DNA of 64,000 nucleotides from Streptomyces antibioticus (lineage in GTDB: Bacteria; Actinomycetota; Actinomycetes; Streptomycetales; Streptomycetaceae), in contig NZ_KQ948423.1 of the NCBI RefSeq assembly GCF_001514065.1, positions 434,001 through 498,000 on the forward strand, given 5' to 3'. How positions within the stretch are numbered: position 1 is the first letter of the stretch; each line of letters begins with the position of its first letter. Below are positions 34,087-44,613 of the stretch, piece after piece. Under the pieces are notes generated by a model. The model saw only the letters and a program-made list of their open reading frames with translations, was not told where the DNA came from and did no database searches. Both the position numbers and the translations under genes were made by a program.

Positions 34087-34765
34087 CCTGTCCCTCCGCC
34101 TCCCGCAGCGCCGCCTCCAGCAGCGCGCCCGCCGCCCAGCGCATCACGTCCTTGGCCTCGGTGCGGTCGAGTTCGCAGACATCGCGGGTGGTGATGAGGG
34201 CCTCGACGCCGTAGACGAGGGTGACGGCCATGAGGAGGCGGCGGTGGAGGTCGGGCGGGAGGGTGCCGGCGAGGGGTTCGAGGGCGGTGCGGGTGAGGTC
34301 GAGGCGGAACCGGTTGCGGATGGGGGCGCCGTCGGGGTCCTCGGGCTCAGCGGCGTCGGACGGGGTCCAGCGCTCCAGCGAGGAGCGGAGCACCGCCCGC
34401 CACACCGCTTCGTCGTCGAGCTGGAGGTCGGCGACGCGGGAGACGAGCTGGTCGACGCGCTCGGCAGGATCGTCCGGCAGGTCGGCGACGGCCTCGAAGG
34501 CCCGCGGCGCGCTCTGGGTCTCGCGCAGCAGGTCCTGGGGGTGCGAGAAGTACCGGTAGGCGGTGGCGACGGACACCTGCGCGACCTCGGCGGCGTCGGC
34601 GATGGTGACCGGCCTGCCCTCGCGGACCAGGGTGACGGCGGCGTCGACGAGCGCCCGGCGCGTGCGCAGCTTCTGATTGCGCCGCCCTTCGGACAGCCCA
34701 CCGCGCGCAAGCCCTCCGGTGGCGCCGCTCGCGCCGGTCGTGCTTCCGGTGCGCCCCTCCGTCAT
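34073..34765 (-). CDS. TetR-family regulator
   Basis: 230 residues. After a low-complexity Gly/Thr N-terminal tail comes a TetR DNA-binding domain (RRALVDAAVTLVREGRPVTIADAAEVAQVSVATAYRYF), then a helical effector domain. The spacer before the gene has a TGAGAA-N4-TTCTCA inverted repeat, a probable autoregulatory site shared with the divergent SnoaL-like/DapA-like pair. The phosphatase gene overlaps its 3' end. Ligand unknown. Confidence 0.83.
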   Translation of the reverse strand: MTEGRTGSTTGASGATGGLARGGLSEGRRNQKLRTRRALVDAAVTLVREGRPVTIADAAEVAQVSVATAYRYFSHPQDLLRETQSAPRAFEAVADLPDDPAERVDQLVSRVADLQLDDEAVWRAVLRSSLERWTPSDAAEPEDPDGAPIRNRFRLDLTRTALEPLAGTLPPDLHRRLLMAVTLVYGVEALITTRDVCELDRTEAKDVMRWAAGALLEAALREAEGQDERG

Positions 34766-34783
34766 GCGAATCCCCTCTTGTCG

Positions 34784-34799
34784 TGAGAAACTCTTCTCA
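34784..34799. promoter_or_regulatory. TetR-type operator
   Basis: TGAGAA (34784-34789) and TTCTCA (34794-34799) form an inverted repeat with a 4-base spacer, 18 bp before the TetR start and about 70 bp before the divergent gene. Size and position fit a TetR operator controlling both directions. Confidence 0.55.
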
Positions 34800-34870
34800 T
34801 TACGGTATCACCATCTCATCACGGGGGCCGTGGCCATGAGGGCCGCGGCATGAGCGAGAGGGGGTGCCCC

Positions 34871-35299
34871 ATGGGCACCATCACGCCCGCCGAAATGGAA
34901 GTGCTGATCGGGACGCACATGCTGGCCGAGGAGAACGGCGACCCGCAGCGCGCGGTCTCCGTCTACACCGAGGACGTCGAGCACGACGTCGTCGGCTTCC
35001 CGGGCGACCCGATCCACGGCGTCCAGGCCGCACTCGACCGCTACCACCAGCTGGTGAAGGATCTCCGCGTGGAGAAGGCGGAGCGCACCCACACGTACTA
35101 CGCCGACGCCGCGGCGATCACCGAGGACTTCATCACCGCCGTGGTCACCGGCCAGTTCATGGGCATCCCCGGCAACAACCGCCGGATCACCTTCCGGATG
35201 CTGCACGTCTTCGAGTTCAAGGAGGGAAGGATCTCCCGCGAGAACGTGTGGCTAGACGGCGGGGCGATCGCGGCCCAGCTGACCGCGCCGCCCGCATAG
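34871..35299 (+). CDS. SnoaL/NTF2-like protein
   Basis: 142 residues. Alpha+beta cone fold of the SnoaL-like polyketide cyclase / NTF2 group: EENGDPQRAVSVYTEDVEHDVVGFPG is the first helix-strand, and VTGQFMGIPGNNRRITFRMLHVFEFKEGRISRENVWLD is the typical end. Members are small-molecule isomerases, cyclases or binding proteins. I chose the ATG at 34871 with GAGAGGGGG upstream; an ATG at 34850 is in frame. The DapA-like gene follows by 21 bp, so the two form an operon divergent from the TetR gene. Confidence 0.78.
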   Translation: MGTITPAEMEVLIGTHMLAEENGDPQRAVSVYTEDVEHDVVGFPGDPIHGVQAALDRYHQLVKDLRVEKAERTHTYYADAAAITEDFITAVVTGQFMGIPGNNRRITFRMLHVFEFKEGRISRENVWLDGGAIAAQLTAPPA

Positions 35300-35320
35300 G
35301 ACCGACGACAGGGAGCCTCC

Positions 35321-36256
35321 ATGACCGTCCCCGCCCCGCTGACCGGCGTCGTACCCCCCGTCTGCACCCCGCTGACGCCGGACGGCGAGGTGGACGTCCC
35401 CTCCCTGCTCCGCCTGGTCGACCACTTGCTGGAGGCGGGGGTACACGGCCTGTTCGTCCTCGGGACGTCGTCGGAGGCGGCGTACCTCACGGACGCCCAG
35501 CGGTCCCTGGTCGTCCGGGCGGTGACGGGCCATGTGGGCGGGCGGCTGCCGGTGCTGGCCGGGGTCATCGACATGACGACGCCGAGGGTGCGGGAGCACG
35601 TCCGGGCGGTGACGGCGGCGGGCGCGGACGCGGTGGTGGCCACGGCCCCCTTCTACACCCGCACCCACCCGGCCGAGATCGCCCGCCACTACCGCCTCCT
35701 CGCGGCATCGACCGACCTCCCGGTCCTCGCGTACGACCTCCCGAGCGGCGTCCACACGAAACTCCCGGCGGAGGTGGTCCTGGAGCTGGCGGCGGACGGC
35801 GTCCTGGCGGGCCTGAAGGACTCCAGCGGCGACTTGGCGGCGTTCCGGGACGTACTACGTGGCCTGCGGGGCCATTCCGACCTCGCGGGCTTCTCGGCGT
35901 TGACGGGTTCGGAACTGTTCGTCGACTCGGCGTTGGCGGCGGGGGCGCACGGGGCGGTACCGGGCCTGGCGAACGTCGACCCGGAGGGGTTCGTCCGCCT
36001 GTATCAGCTGTGCAAGGCGGGCGACTGGAACGCGGCCCGAGCCGAACAGGAGCGGCTGTGCGGGCTGTTCGGGATGGTCCGGGTCGGGGATTCCGGGCGG
36101 ATGGGGGCGTCGTCGGCGTCGCTGGGGGCGTTCAAGGCGGCGCTGTATCTGCGGGGGGTCATCGCGTGCCCGGCTACGGCTGAGCCTCAGGTGGGGTTGT
36201 CGGAGGGGGAGGTTGGGGAGGTGGGGAAGTTCTTGGCGGGGGCGGGGTTGTTGTAG
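35321..36256 (+). CDS. Dihydrodipicolinate synthase/N-acetylneuraminate lyase family protein
   Basis: 311 residues, a TIM-barrel class I aldolase. Schiff-base Lys in AGLKDSSGD, active-site Tyr in LAYDLPSG (YD instead of the usual YN), and pyruvate carboxylate contacts in LGTSSEAAYLT, where GTTGE is usual. These changes argue against the housekeeping DapA and for a catabolic keto-acid aldolase or dehydratase. ATG with GGAG upstream. Co-transcribed with the SnoaL-like gene and probably under the divergent TetR regulator. Substrate not determinable. Confidence 0.85.
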   Translation: MTVPAPLTGVVPPVCTPLTPDGEVDVPSLLRLVDHLLEAGVHGLFVLGTSSEAAYLTDAQRSLVVRAVTGHVGGRLPVLAGVIDMTTPRVREHVRAVTAAGADAVVATAPFYTRTHPAEIARHYRLLAASTDLPVLAYDLPSGVHTKLPAEVVLELAADGVLAGLKDSSGDLAAFRDVLRGLRGHSDLAGFSALTGSELFVDSALAAGAHGAVPGLANVDPEGFVRLYQLCKAGDWNAARAEQERLCGLFGMVRVGDSGRMGASSASLGAFKAALYLRGVIACPATAEPQVGLSEGEVGEVGKFLAGAGLL

Positions 36257-36281
36257 GGGCGGGTTGTCACCGCCAGCCCCC

Positions 36282-36950
36282 CTAGACACCCCCGGGCGTA
36301 ACCATCCCAGACTCATACGCCACGATCACCAACTGTGCCCGATCCCGCGCCCCCAACTTCCCCATGATCCGGCTGACATGGGTCTTCGCGGTCAGCGGGC
36401 TCAGTCCCAGCACCTCGCCGATCTCCGTGTTGTTGAACCCTCGCCCCACCAGCGTCAGTACCTCCCGCTCCCGCTCGGACAGGCATTCCGGGCCGCCCGT
36501 CACCGGAGTCGTCGCTGTCGGGCTGCTCAGCAGGCGGGCGATCAGGCGTGCCGTCGGCCCCGGTGACAGCAGCGACTCCCCCGCCGCCACCGTCCGGATC
36601 GCCTCCAGCATCTCCGCCGGCCTCGTGTCCTTCACCAGGAACCCGGACGCCCCCGCCCGGAGTGCCTCGACGATGTTCTCGTCCGTGTCGTACGTCGTGA
36701 GGACCAGCACCTTCACCGCGGCCAGGTCGGGGTCCGCCGCGATCAGCCGGGTCGCCTCGATGCCGTCGAGGTCCGGCATCCGGATGTCCATCACGATGAG
36801 GTCGGCTCGTGAGCCCCGGGCCAGTTCCACCGCCTCCCGGCCGGTGCCGGCCTCGCCCACGACCTCCATGTCCCCCGCCGACTCGACGAGCATCGCGAAC
36901 GCGGCCCGTACGAGCGTCTGGTCGTCCGCAAGCAGTACGCGGATCGTCAT
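36282..36950 (-). CDS. NarL/LuxR-type response regulator
   Basis: 222 residues. Receiver domain with acidic pair Asp9/Asp10 and phosphorylation site Asp55 in IVMDIRMPD. C-terminal LuxR helix-turn-helix with LSEREREVLTLVGRGFNNTEIGEVLGLSPLTAKTHVSRI. Its start overlaps the end of the sensor kinase gene by four bases, so the pair is translationally coupled. A perfect TTACTCCC-TG-GGGAGTAA palindrome before the mmpL gene is a good candidate binding site. Confidence 0.92.
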   Translation of the reverse strand: MTIRVLLADDQTLVRAAFAMLVESAGDMEVVGEAGTGREAVELARGSRADLIVMDIRMPDLDGIEATRLIAADPDLAAVKVLVLTTYDTDENIVEALRAGASGFLVKDTRPAEMLEAIRTVAAGESLLSPGPTARLIARLLSSPTATTPVTGGPECLSEREREVLTLVGRGFNNTEIGEVLGLSPLTAKTHVSRIMGKLGARDRAQLVIVAYESGMVTPGGV

Positions 36951-38197
36951 CCGGCCCCCTCCAGAGCACCCCTGAGCGGCAGCACCGCCGTCACCTCGAA
37001 GCCGCCCCCGTCCCGCGGCCCCGCGTCGAGTGTGCCACCCACGCTGCGGGCCCTCTCCCGCATCCCGACCAGCCCGAATCCCCCGCCGTCCGAAGAACCG
37101 CCGGCACCCGTGCCCCCCGCCCCGTCGTCCGTGACCGCCAGCCGCAGGGCGCCCTGCTCCTCGTACACCTCGACCCGCACCTCCGGCTCCGCGCCCGCGT
37201 GCCGCACCGCGTTGGTCAGCGCCTCCTGGACTATGCGGTAGGCCGCGGCGCCCACGGCGGGCGGTGTCGTCTCGCCCGTCCGTACCGTCTGGGTGACCCG
37301 CGCCCCCGCCAGCCGTGCCGCCTCCACCAGGTCGGGGACCCCGTCGAGGCCGGGCAGCGGGCCGCGCGTCTCGCCGGCGGCGGCGCCCTGTTCGCGCAGC
37401 ACCTCAAGGGTCGTGCGCAGTTCGCCGCGGGCGGTGCGGCAGGTGTCGGCGATGTCGTTGAGGGCCTTGGCGATGGTCTCCCGGTCCAGGCGCTCGGGGT
37501 CAGCGGCCAGGACGTGCGCGGCCACCGAGGTCTGGACGCCGATGAGGGTGATGGTGTGGGCGAGCAGGTCGTGCAGGTCACGGGCGATCCGCAGGCGCTC
37601 CTCCGCGACCCGGCGCCGCGCCTCCTCCTCGCGGGTGCGTTCGGCCCGTTCGGCGCGTTCGACGAGGGAGGCGACGTACTGGCGGTAGTAGCGGACGTCG
37701 ATGCCGATGAAGAGGACGGCCAGCACCCAGCCGTAGATGCGCACCAGGTCGGAGGCCTGTTTGTGGTCGCCGAAGGTGAGCATCACGGTCAGGGAGACGG
37801 CGAGGCCCGCGGCGCCGACCAGGATCGAGCGGGCAGGGCGCTGGGTGACGGTGACCGTGTAGAGCGCGACCAGCGAGGCGGGGACGGGCGCGCCGTGGTT
37901 GTTGTCGAGGGCGTGGTACGGGATGACGAGCACCACCACCGCGGCGAGCACCAGCAGCGGCCGCCGCCTGCGCCACACCAGCGGCACATGGGCGGCGAGG
38001 AGGAGGGTCCAGCCCAGGGCGTCCGGGTGGCGGAGCGTGTCGGTGAAGGCCGCCAGGACCGCGGCGAGGGTGGCGAGTACGGCAGCCAGCACCGCGTCGT
38101 TGCGGGTGGCGTGCGGCGCGGTCCGGGGGTCGCGGGTGAGCGTCGCCGTGACGCGTTCGCCGAGGCGTGGCCGCACCGGGGTGGTGGTGAGGTGCAT
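36947..38197 (-). CDS. Two-component sensor histidine kinase (HisKA_3)
   Basis: 416 residues. Four or five N-terminal membrane helices with almost no extracellular loop, so it probably senses the membrane or its MmpL partner. The HisKA_3 dimerisation box is ERLRIARDLHDLLAHTITLI with the phospho-acceptor His in DLHD. The ATPase domain has AAAYRIVQEALTNAVRHAG (N box) and FGLVGMRERARSVGG (G box). ATG at 38197 has GGAGG nine bases upstream; 38206 is an alternative. Lies 62 bp downstream of mmpL, past a hairpin, and is coupled to the response regulator gene. Confidence 0.9.
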   Translation of the reverse strand: MHLTTTPVRPRLGERVTATLTRDPRTAPHATRNDAVLAAVLATLAAVLAAFTDTLRHPDALGWTLLLAAHVPLVWRRRRPLLVLAAVVVLVIPYHALDNNHGAPVPASLVALYTVTVTQRPARSILVGAAGLAVSLTVMLTFGDHKQASDLVRIYGWVLAVLFIGIDVRYYRQYVASLVERAERAERTREEEARRRVAEERLRIARDLHDLLAHTITLIGVQTSVAAHVLAADPERLDRETIAKALNDIADTCRTARGELRTTLEVLREQGAAAGETRGPLPGLDGVPDLVEAARLAGARVTQTVRTGETTPPAVGAAAYRIVQEALTNAVRHAGAEPEVRVEVYEEQGALRLAVTDDGAGGTGAGGSSDGGGFGLVGMRERARSVGGTLDAGPRDGGGFEVTAVLPLRGALEGAG

Positions 38198-38219
38198 GGG
38201 GGTCATCCTCCGACGGGAC

Positions 38220-38247
38220 GGCGCCCCTCCGGGAGAGGAGGGGCGCC
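38220..38247 (-). terminator. Hairpin between mmpL-type gene and kinase gene
   Basis: Arms GGCGCCCCTCC and GGAGGGGCGCC (11 bp, perfect) with a 6-base loop, in the gap after the transporter stop. It may attenuate read-through so that the kinase/regulator pair is expressed at a lower level than the transporter. Confidence 0.6.
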
Positions 38248-38259
38248 GGTCGGTTCCGT

Positions 38260-40347
38260 TCAGTGCGTCACCGCCGCCACGGGCTCCGGCTCCTTCGGCG
38301 GGGCCGGCGGCTCGGGGTCGCGGGACAGGGCGCCCGGCCACCACACCTTGCGGCGCAGCGCGACGGCGGCACTGGTCACCAGATAGGTGCGGACCAGGAA
38401 GGTGTCGAGCAGGACGCCGACGGCGATGACGAAGCCCAGCTCGACGAGGCTGACCAGCGGCATGTTGGTGAGCACCGCGAAGGTCGCGGCGAGGACCAGG
38501 CCGGCCGAGGCGATGACGCCACCGGTCGTCCGCAGCGCGGTCAGCGCCGCCGCCACCGGTTCGGTGCCCTTCAGCGACTCCTCGCGCATCCGGTGCATCA
38601 GGAAGATGCCGTAGTCGACGCCGAGCGCCACCAGGAAGACGAAGGACAGCAGGCCGAGCCCCGGGTCCGTGCCCTCGAAGCCGAACACCGGCCCGAAGAC
38701 CAGCCCGCCGATGCCGAGCGCCGCACCCCACACCGCGACCACCGCGCCGACCAGGATCAGCGGCGCGACCACCGACCGCAGCAGTGCGATCAGGATCAGC
38801 AGGACGGAGACGAGGACGAGCGGTACGACGATCATGCGGTCGCGGGCGTTGGTGTCCGCGAGGTCGAGCTGCTGGGCGCTGGCTCCGCCGACCAGCGAGT
38901 CGTCGAGGCGGTCGCGCAGGGCCTCGATGGTCGCCGTCTCGCCCGCCGACTGGGGTGCGGAGGTCGTGGCGACCGAGATCTCCGTCCAGCCGTCCCCGCT
39001 GCGCCCGCGCTCCGCCGAGGCGACGCCCCGGGTGCCGCGGACCTCGCCGAGCACGGCGTCGGCCTTGCCGGTGGGGGCGAGGACGGTGAGCGGCTGGGTG
39101 CCCTGCTCGGGGTAGGCCTTGGCCAGGGTCTCCATGGCGGCGACCGCGTCGGGCTTGGTGGTGAAGGAGTCCTCCTGCTTGAGGGCGCCGGGCAGGTTCA
39201 GCGTCCCGAGCGCCAGCGCGCCCAGCAGGACCGCGCCGGAGGCGAGCACGGCCAGGGGGCGCCGCTCGGCGGAGCTGCCCATCGCCGCGAACAGGGACCG
39301 GCGGGCCTTGGGGGTGCTGCCGTAGCGCGGCACGAGCGGCCAGAAGACGCGGCGGCCGAGCAGCACGAGGACCGCGGGCAGCAGGGTCAGCATGGCGGCC
39401 AGCGCGCACAGGATGCCGACCGTGCCGAGCGGGCCCATGCCCCGGCTGGAGTTGAGGTCGGCGGCGAGCAGGCACAGCAGACCGGCGGCGACCGTGCCGG
39501 AGGACGCCAGCACCGCGGGACCGCAGCCCTTGAGCGCGGCGGCCATCGCGTCGTACGGCCGCTCGAAGCGCCGCAGCTCCTCGCGGTACCGGGAGACGAG
39601 CAGCAGCGCGTAGTCCGTGCCCGCGCCGAACACGAGGATCGTCATGATGCCGGAACTGGCGCCGGTCACGGCGGTGCCGAACGCCTGGTGGACGCCGTAG
39701 GCCACGCCCATCGACAGGTAGTCGGCGAGGCCGGCGACGGCGAGCGGCACCAGCCACAGGACCGGGCTGCGGTAGATCAGGATCAGCAGCAGCGCGACGA
39801 CCCCGGCCGTGGTGTAGAGCAGCGGCCCGCCGAGCGCGTTGTAGACCTCGGCGGCGTCGGTCTGGAGTGCCCCCGGGCCGCCCACGTCGACGCTCATCCC
39901 GCCGTCGTCGTGCGCGATGTCCCGTACGTCGTTGACGAGCGCGTCGCGCGCCTTCTCGTCGGTGCCCGGCTCGGTGCTCGCCACCGGGTACATCAGGGTG
40001 GTGCCGTCCTCGGACGGGACGCCCTGCGGCCGGCCGGTGAGCTGGTGCGCGCCGGCGATCCGGTCGATCTGCGCGGCGGCCGTCGCTTTGTCGGCGGCGG
40101 TCAGTCCGCTGTCACGGTGGTAGACGACGACCATCTCGGTGGCCTCGCCACCGGGCAGCCGGTCCTGGATCGTGGCGACCTGCGTCGAGTCGGCGCTCCC
40201 GGGCAGATAGTCGACGGCCCGGTCGTGCTGGACGTCGGCGAGCTTCGAGGCGAACGGCGAGGCGATCGCCAGCACGGCGATCCACAGCCCGAGCAGCACC
40301 CAGGGCACGGCACGCCGTCGTCGTGCGGATGTCCTTGCGGCCCCCAT
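38260..40347 (-). CDS. MMPL/RND-family membrane transporter
   Basis: 695 residues, about 12 membrane helices in two halves, each with a large extracellular loop. Signatures include VFGAGTDYALLLVSRYREEL in helix 4 and VALGVDYGIFLMHRMREE in the second half, both with the Asp-Tyr pair of the MMPL proton path. Such proteins export lipids, glycolipids or drugs. It is first in a run with the sensor kinase and response regulator, and a perfect palindrome lies upstream, so it is probably the system's target as well as neighbour. Substrate unknown. Confidence 0.9.
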   Translation of the reverse strand: MGAARTSARRRRAVPWVLLGLWIAVLAIASPFASKLADVQHDRAVDYLPGSADSTQVATIQDRLPGGEATEMVVVYHRDSGLTAADKATAAAQIDRIAGAHQLTGRPQGVPSEDGTTLMYPVASTEPGTDEKARDALVNDVRDIAHDDGGMSVDVGGPGALQTDAAEVYNALGGPLLYTTAGVVALLLILIYRSPVLWLVPLAVAGLADYLSMGVAYGVHQAFGTAVTGASSGIMTILVFGAGTDYALLLVSRYREELRRFERPYDAMAAALKGCGPAVLASSGTVAAGLLCLLAADLNSSRGMGPLGTVGILCALAAMLTLLPAVLVLLGRRVFWPLVPRYGSTPKARRSLFAAMGSSAERRPLAVLASGAVLLGALALGTLNLPGALKQEDSFTTKPDAVAAMETLAKAYPEQGTQPLTVLAPTGKADAVLGEVRGTRGVASAERGRSGDGWTEISVATTSAPQSAGETATIEALRDRLDDSLVGGASAQQLDLADTNARDRMIVVPLVLVSVLLILIALLRSVVAPLILVGAVVAVWGAALGIGGLVFGPVFGFEGTDPGLGLLSFVFLVALGVDYGIFLMHRMREESLKGTEPVAAALTALRTTGGVIASAGLVLAATFAVLTNMPLVSLVELGFVIAVGVLLDTFLVRTYLVTSAAVALRRKVWWPGALSRDPEPPAPPKEPEPVAAVTH

Positions 40348-40467
40348 CGGCGGGCCCCCCTCCGGTCGGATGTCTGGGTCGTGTCCAGACTCCCGGCGGG
40401 CGGGGGCGGATGCGTCGGGCGGAAGGGCGAGTCGGGGGTTACTACGGAGGGCGGTACGGGCCCCCGA

Positions 40468-40485
40468 TTACTCCCTGGGGAGTAA
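40468..40485. promoter_or_regulatory. Perfect 8-2-8 palindrome upstream of the MMPL gene
   Basis: TTACTCCC, TG, GGGAGTAA. An outer GGGTTACT (40436-40443) pairs with AGTAACCC (40481-40488), giving a second partly overlapping repeat. It sits 120 bp before the MMPL start and 8 bp after the end of the TerB-like gene. This type of site suits a dimeric NarL-family regulator; binding by the response regulator is inferred. Confidence 0.6.
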
Positions 40486-40493
40486 CCCGAGGC

Positions 40494-41189
40494 CTACGAC
40501 GGTGTCCGCGCCGCGGCCAGCAGCCGCGTCACGTCGTCGGCGCAGATGGTGAGGGCGGCGCCGACCGTGGCCAGCGCATCGCGCTCGGCGGGGGTGTAGG
40601 GCCCGTCGGCCAGCGCGATCCGGGCGCCCTGGAGCAGGATCGACTCCCGCCCGGCCGGTGCCAGATGCGGCGCCAGCGGGTCCAGCGCCTCGTGCAGCTC
40701 TATCGCCAGCCCCGCCCCGCAGGGCTCGCCGAAGACCCGCCCGGTGTCGGCGGCCAGCGCCTGCACCAGCGCGCCGAGCTGGTCCTCCGTGCAGTCGTCG
40801 AAGCCGGCGGCGCGGACCGTGGCGGCGGCCGCCTCCAGCGCCGTACGCGAACAGGCGCCGCCCGCGGCGAGGACCGCGAGGGCGACGGTGTGGACGGCGT
40901 CGCGGAGCATCGCCGAGAAGCGGGTGGTGGTCGGATGGTCGAGGACGTCGGTGCCGAAGTGGCGGCAGCAGGCGGCGCATTCCACGACGGGCCCGGTCTC
41001 GCCGCGCGGCAGCACCGGGACACCGAGGAGGGTGAAGCGGCGGCGGCCGGTCAGCCGCTGGTAGTTGCGGTCCCCGCCGCAGCCGGGGCAGAAGAACTCC
41101 CCGTCGCCCACGGGCGTCCATGCGGTACGCGTGCCCAGCATGCGCGCAGGCCTGGCGACACGGTCGTTTCGTCCCCGTCCTGGCAGCAC
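40494..41189 (-). CDS. TerB-like protein with zinc-ribbon-type cysteines
   Basis: 231 residues. The N-terminal part has FFCPGCGGDRNYQ and VECAACCRHFGTDV, two CxxC pairs probably forming a zinc ribbon. The C-terminal part resembles TerB/DjlA-like tellurite-resistance helical domains (ILLQGARIALADGPYTPAERDALATVGAAL). I chose the GTG at 41189, which has GGAGG close upstream; an ATG at 41141 is a shorter alternative. Function unknown; TerB domains occur in metal-stress and membrane-associated complexes. Confidence 0.75.
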   Translation of the reverse strand: MLPGRGRNDRVARPARMLGTRTAWTPVGDGEFFCPGCGGDRNYQRLTGRRRFTLLGVPVLPRGETGPVVECAACCRHFGTDVLDHPTTTRFSAMLRDAVHTVALAVLAAGGACSRTALEAAAATVRAAGFDDCTEDQLGALVQALAADTGRVFGEPCGAGLAIELHEALDPLAPHLAPAGRESILLQGARIALADGPYTPAERDALATVGAALTICADDVTRLLAAARTPS

Positions 41190-41321
41190 GTCACACCTCC
41201 GCGTAACCGCACGGCAACATCGCCGCGCTGGCGTGATGTTAGCCACATCAGAGACCCCTAGTCAGCACCCTGGACGAGACCTTTCCGTGACCTGCACTAC
41301 GAGATGGCCGGAAACAAACGA

Positions 41322-41352
41322 GCCCCGCCCGCGGAAGAACAGCGGACGGGGC
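41322..41352 (-). terminator. leuA terminator
   Basis: Arms GCCCCGCCCGC and GCGGACGGGGC pair at 10 of 11 positions around a 9-base loop, about 100 bp past the leuA stop. The rest of 41190-41453 shows no gene. Confidence 0.6.
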
Positions 41353-41453
41353 CTGGAAAACGCCGGTGGGGGTGATGCCCTCAGGGGCGCAGGGAACTGC
41401 ACGACCAGCCACTACGGACCCGCAGCCGCAACACAACCCCGCGCGGCACCCTC

Positions 41454-43303
<1,850 letters not shown>

Positions 43304-43518
43304 GATGCGAAGCATGCTAGCCGAGCCGGTTCGGATGCGGGGCGCTGTATCAGCATGCGGGACCCGGGTTACGAATGACCAGGGAACCGGACAAAAAGTG
43401 CGCCACGCCACTTCGCCATAGCACTTCGTCACGGAGCGTGCCGCTCCCTGTCCGCATATTTCACCAATCATGGTTGCGGGTAGTGACACCGGAATGACGC
43501 AGTGCAAGGGTGCCGGGC

Positions 43519-44592
43519 ATGACGAAGACCAACGGGGGCTTCGAGCCCGTCTTCTGCACCGTCGTACCGCCGCACGTCCTCGACAAGCTGGCCCAGGCCG
43601 AGGACCCCGCGCTCGCCGATCCCGCGCGCAAGACCCTGGAGCGCGACGCCTTCGAGCGCACCCACCGCCGTCTGACCACGGTCATCGGCGCCCCGTCCGT
43701 CGCCGCGCCGCTCGGCGCGGAGGCCGGCAAGCCGCACCGCACCCTCTACGACGCCAAGCACCACACCGAGCTGCCCGGCAAGAAGGTCCGCGCCGAGGGC
43801 TCGGAACCGGGCAAGGACGCCACGGTCAACCGCGCCTACGCGGGCCTCGGCGCCACCTTCGAGCTGTACCTCAACGCCTACGAGCGCGACTCCATCGACG
43901 CGAACGGCCTGCCGCTCGACGCGACGGTCCACTACGACCGGGGCTACAACAACGCCTTCTGGAACGGCGAGCAGATGGTGTTCGGCGACGGGGACGGGGA
44001 GATCTTCCTCGACTTCACCATCCCGATCGACGTCATCGGCCACGAACTCACCCACGGCGTCACGCAGTACACCGCCAACCTGACCTACTTCGGCCAGCCC
44101 GGCGCGCTCAACGAGTCGATGTCCGACGTCTTCGGCTCCCTCATCAAGCAGTACACGCTCGGCCAGACCGCCGCCGAGGCCGACTGGCTGATCGGCGCGG
44201 GCCTGCTCGCCCCGCGCGTCACGGGCAAGGCGCTGCGCTCCGTGAAGGAACCGGGCACGGCGTACGACGACGACGTCCTCGGCAAGGACCCGCAGCCCGC
44301 GACGATGGACGACTACGTCCGCACCGGTCGCGACAACGGCGGCGTCCACATCAACTCCGGCATCCCCAACCACGCGTTCTACATCGTCGCCACCACCCTC
44401 GGCGGCCACGCCTGGGAGCGGGCGGGACAGATCTGGTACGACGTGCTGACCGGCGGGCAGCTGAAGAAGGACGCGCTGTTCACGGACTTCGCGACGCTGA
44501 CGGTGGCGGCGGCCAAGGCCCGTTACCAGGACGGCGAGGAACTCCAGGCCGTGCTGAAGGCGTGGGAGCAGGTCGGGGTGCGCACGGCGTGA
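43519..44592 (+). CDS. M4-family metalloprotease, protealysin-like
   Basis: 357 residues. Zinc motif HELTH at 175-179, third ligand Glu199 in NESMSD, and catalytic His in GGVHINSGIPNHAFY, all typical of thermolysin-family peptidases. There is no signal peptide. Instead of the long thermolysin prosequence there is a short N-terminal propeptide with VVPPHVLDKLA, resembling the PPxxL motif of protealysins. I start at the ATG at 43519, eight bases after AAGGG; a GTG at 43510 is in frame. The next gene is its probable inhibitor, emfourin, so this is a protease/inhibitor operon. Confidence 0.92.
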   Translation: MTKTNGGFEPVFCTVVPPHVLDKLAQAEDPALADPARKTLERDAFERTHRRLTTVIGAPSVAAPLGAEAGKPHRTLYDAKHHTELPGKKVRAEGSEPGKDATVNRAYAGLGATFELYLNAYERDSIDANGLPLDATVHYDRGYNNAFWNGEQMVFGDGDGEIFLDFTIPIDVIGHELTHGVTQYTANLTYFGQPGALNESMSDVFGSLIKQYTLGQTAAEADWLIGAGLLAPRVTGKALRSVKEPGTAYDDDVLGKDPQPATMDDYVRTGRDNGGVHINSGIPNHAFYIVATTLGGHAWERAGQIWYDVLTGGQLKKDALFTDFATLTVAAAKARYQDGEELQAVLKAWEQVGVRTA

Positions 44593-44613
44593 TTCCGTAC
44601 TAGACACGGTCCC

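Noticed and set aside
36947-39757. Apparent 936-residue fusion extending the sensor kinase upstream
   Set aside because: The extra N-terminal part is an out-of-frame reading of the MMPL gene; a hairpin and a good ribosome-binding site mark the true kinase start.
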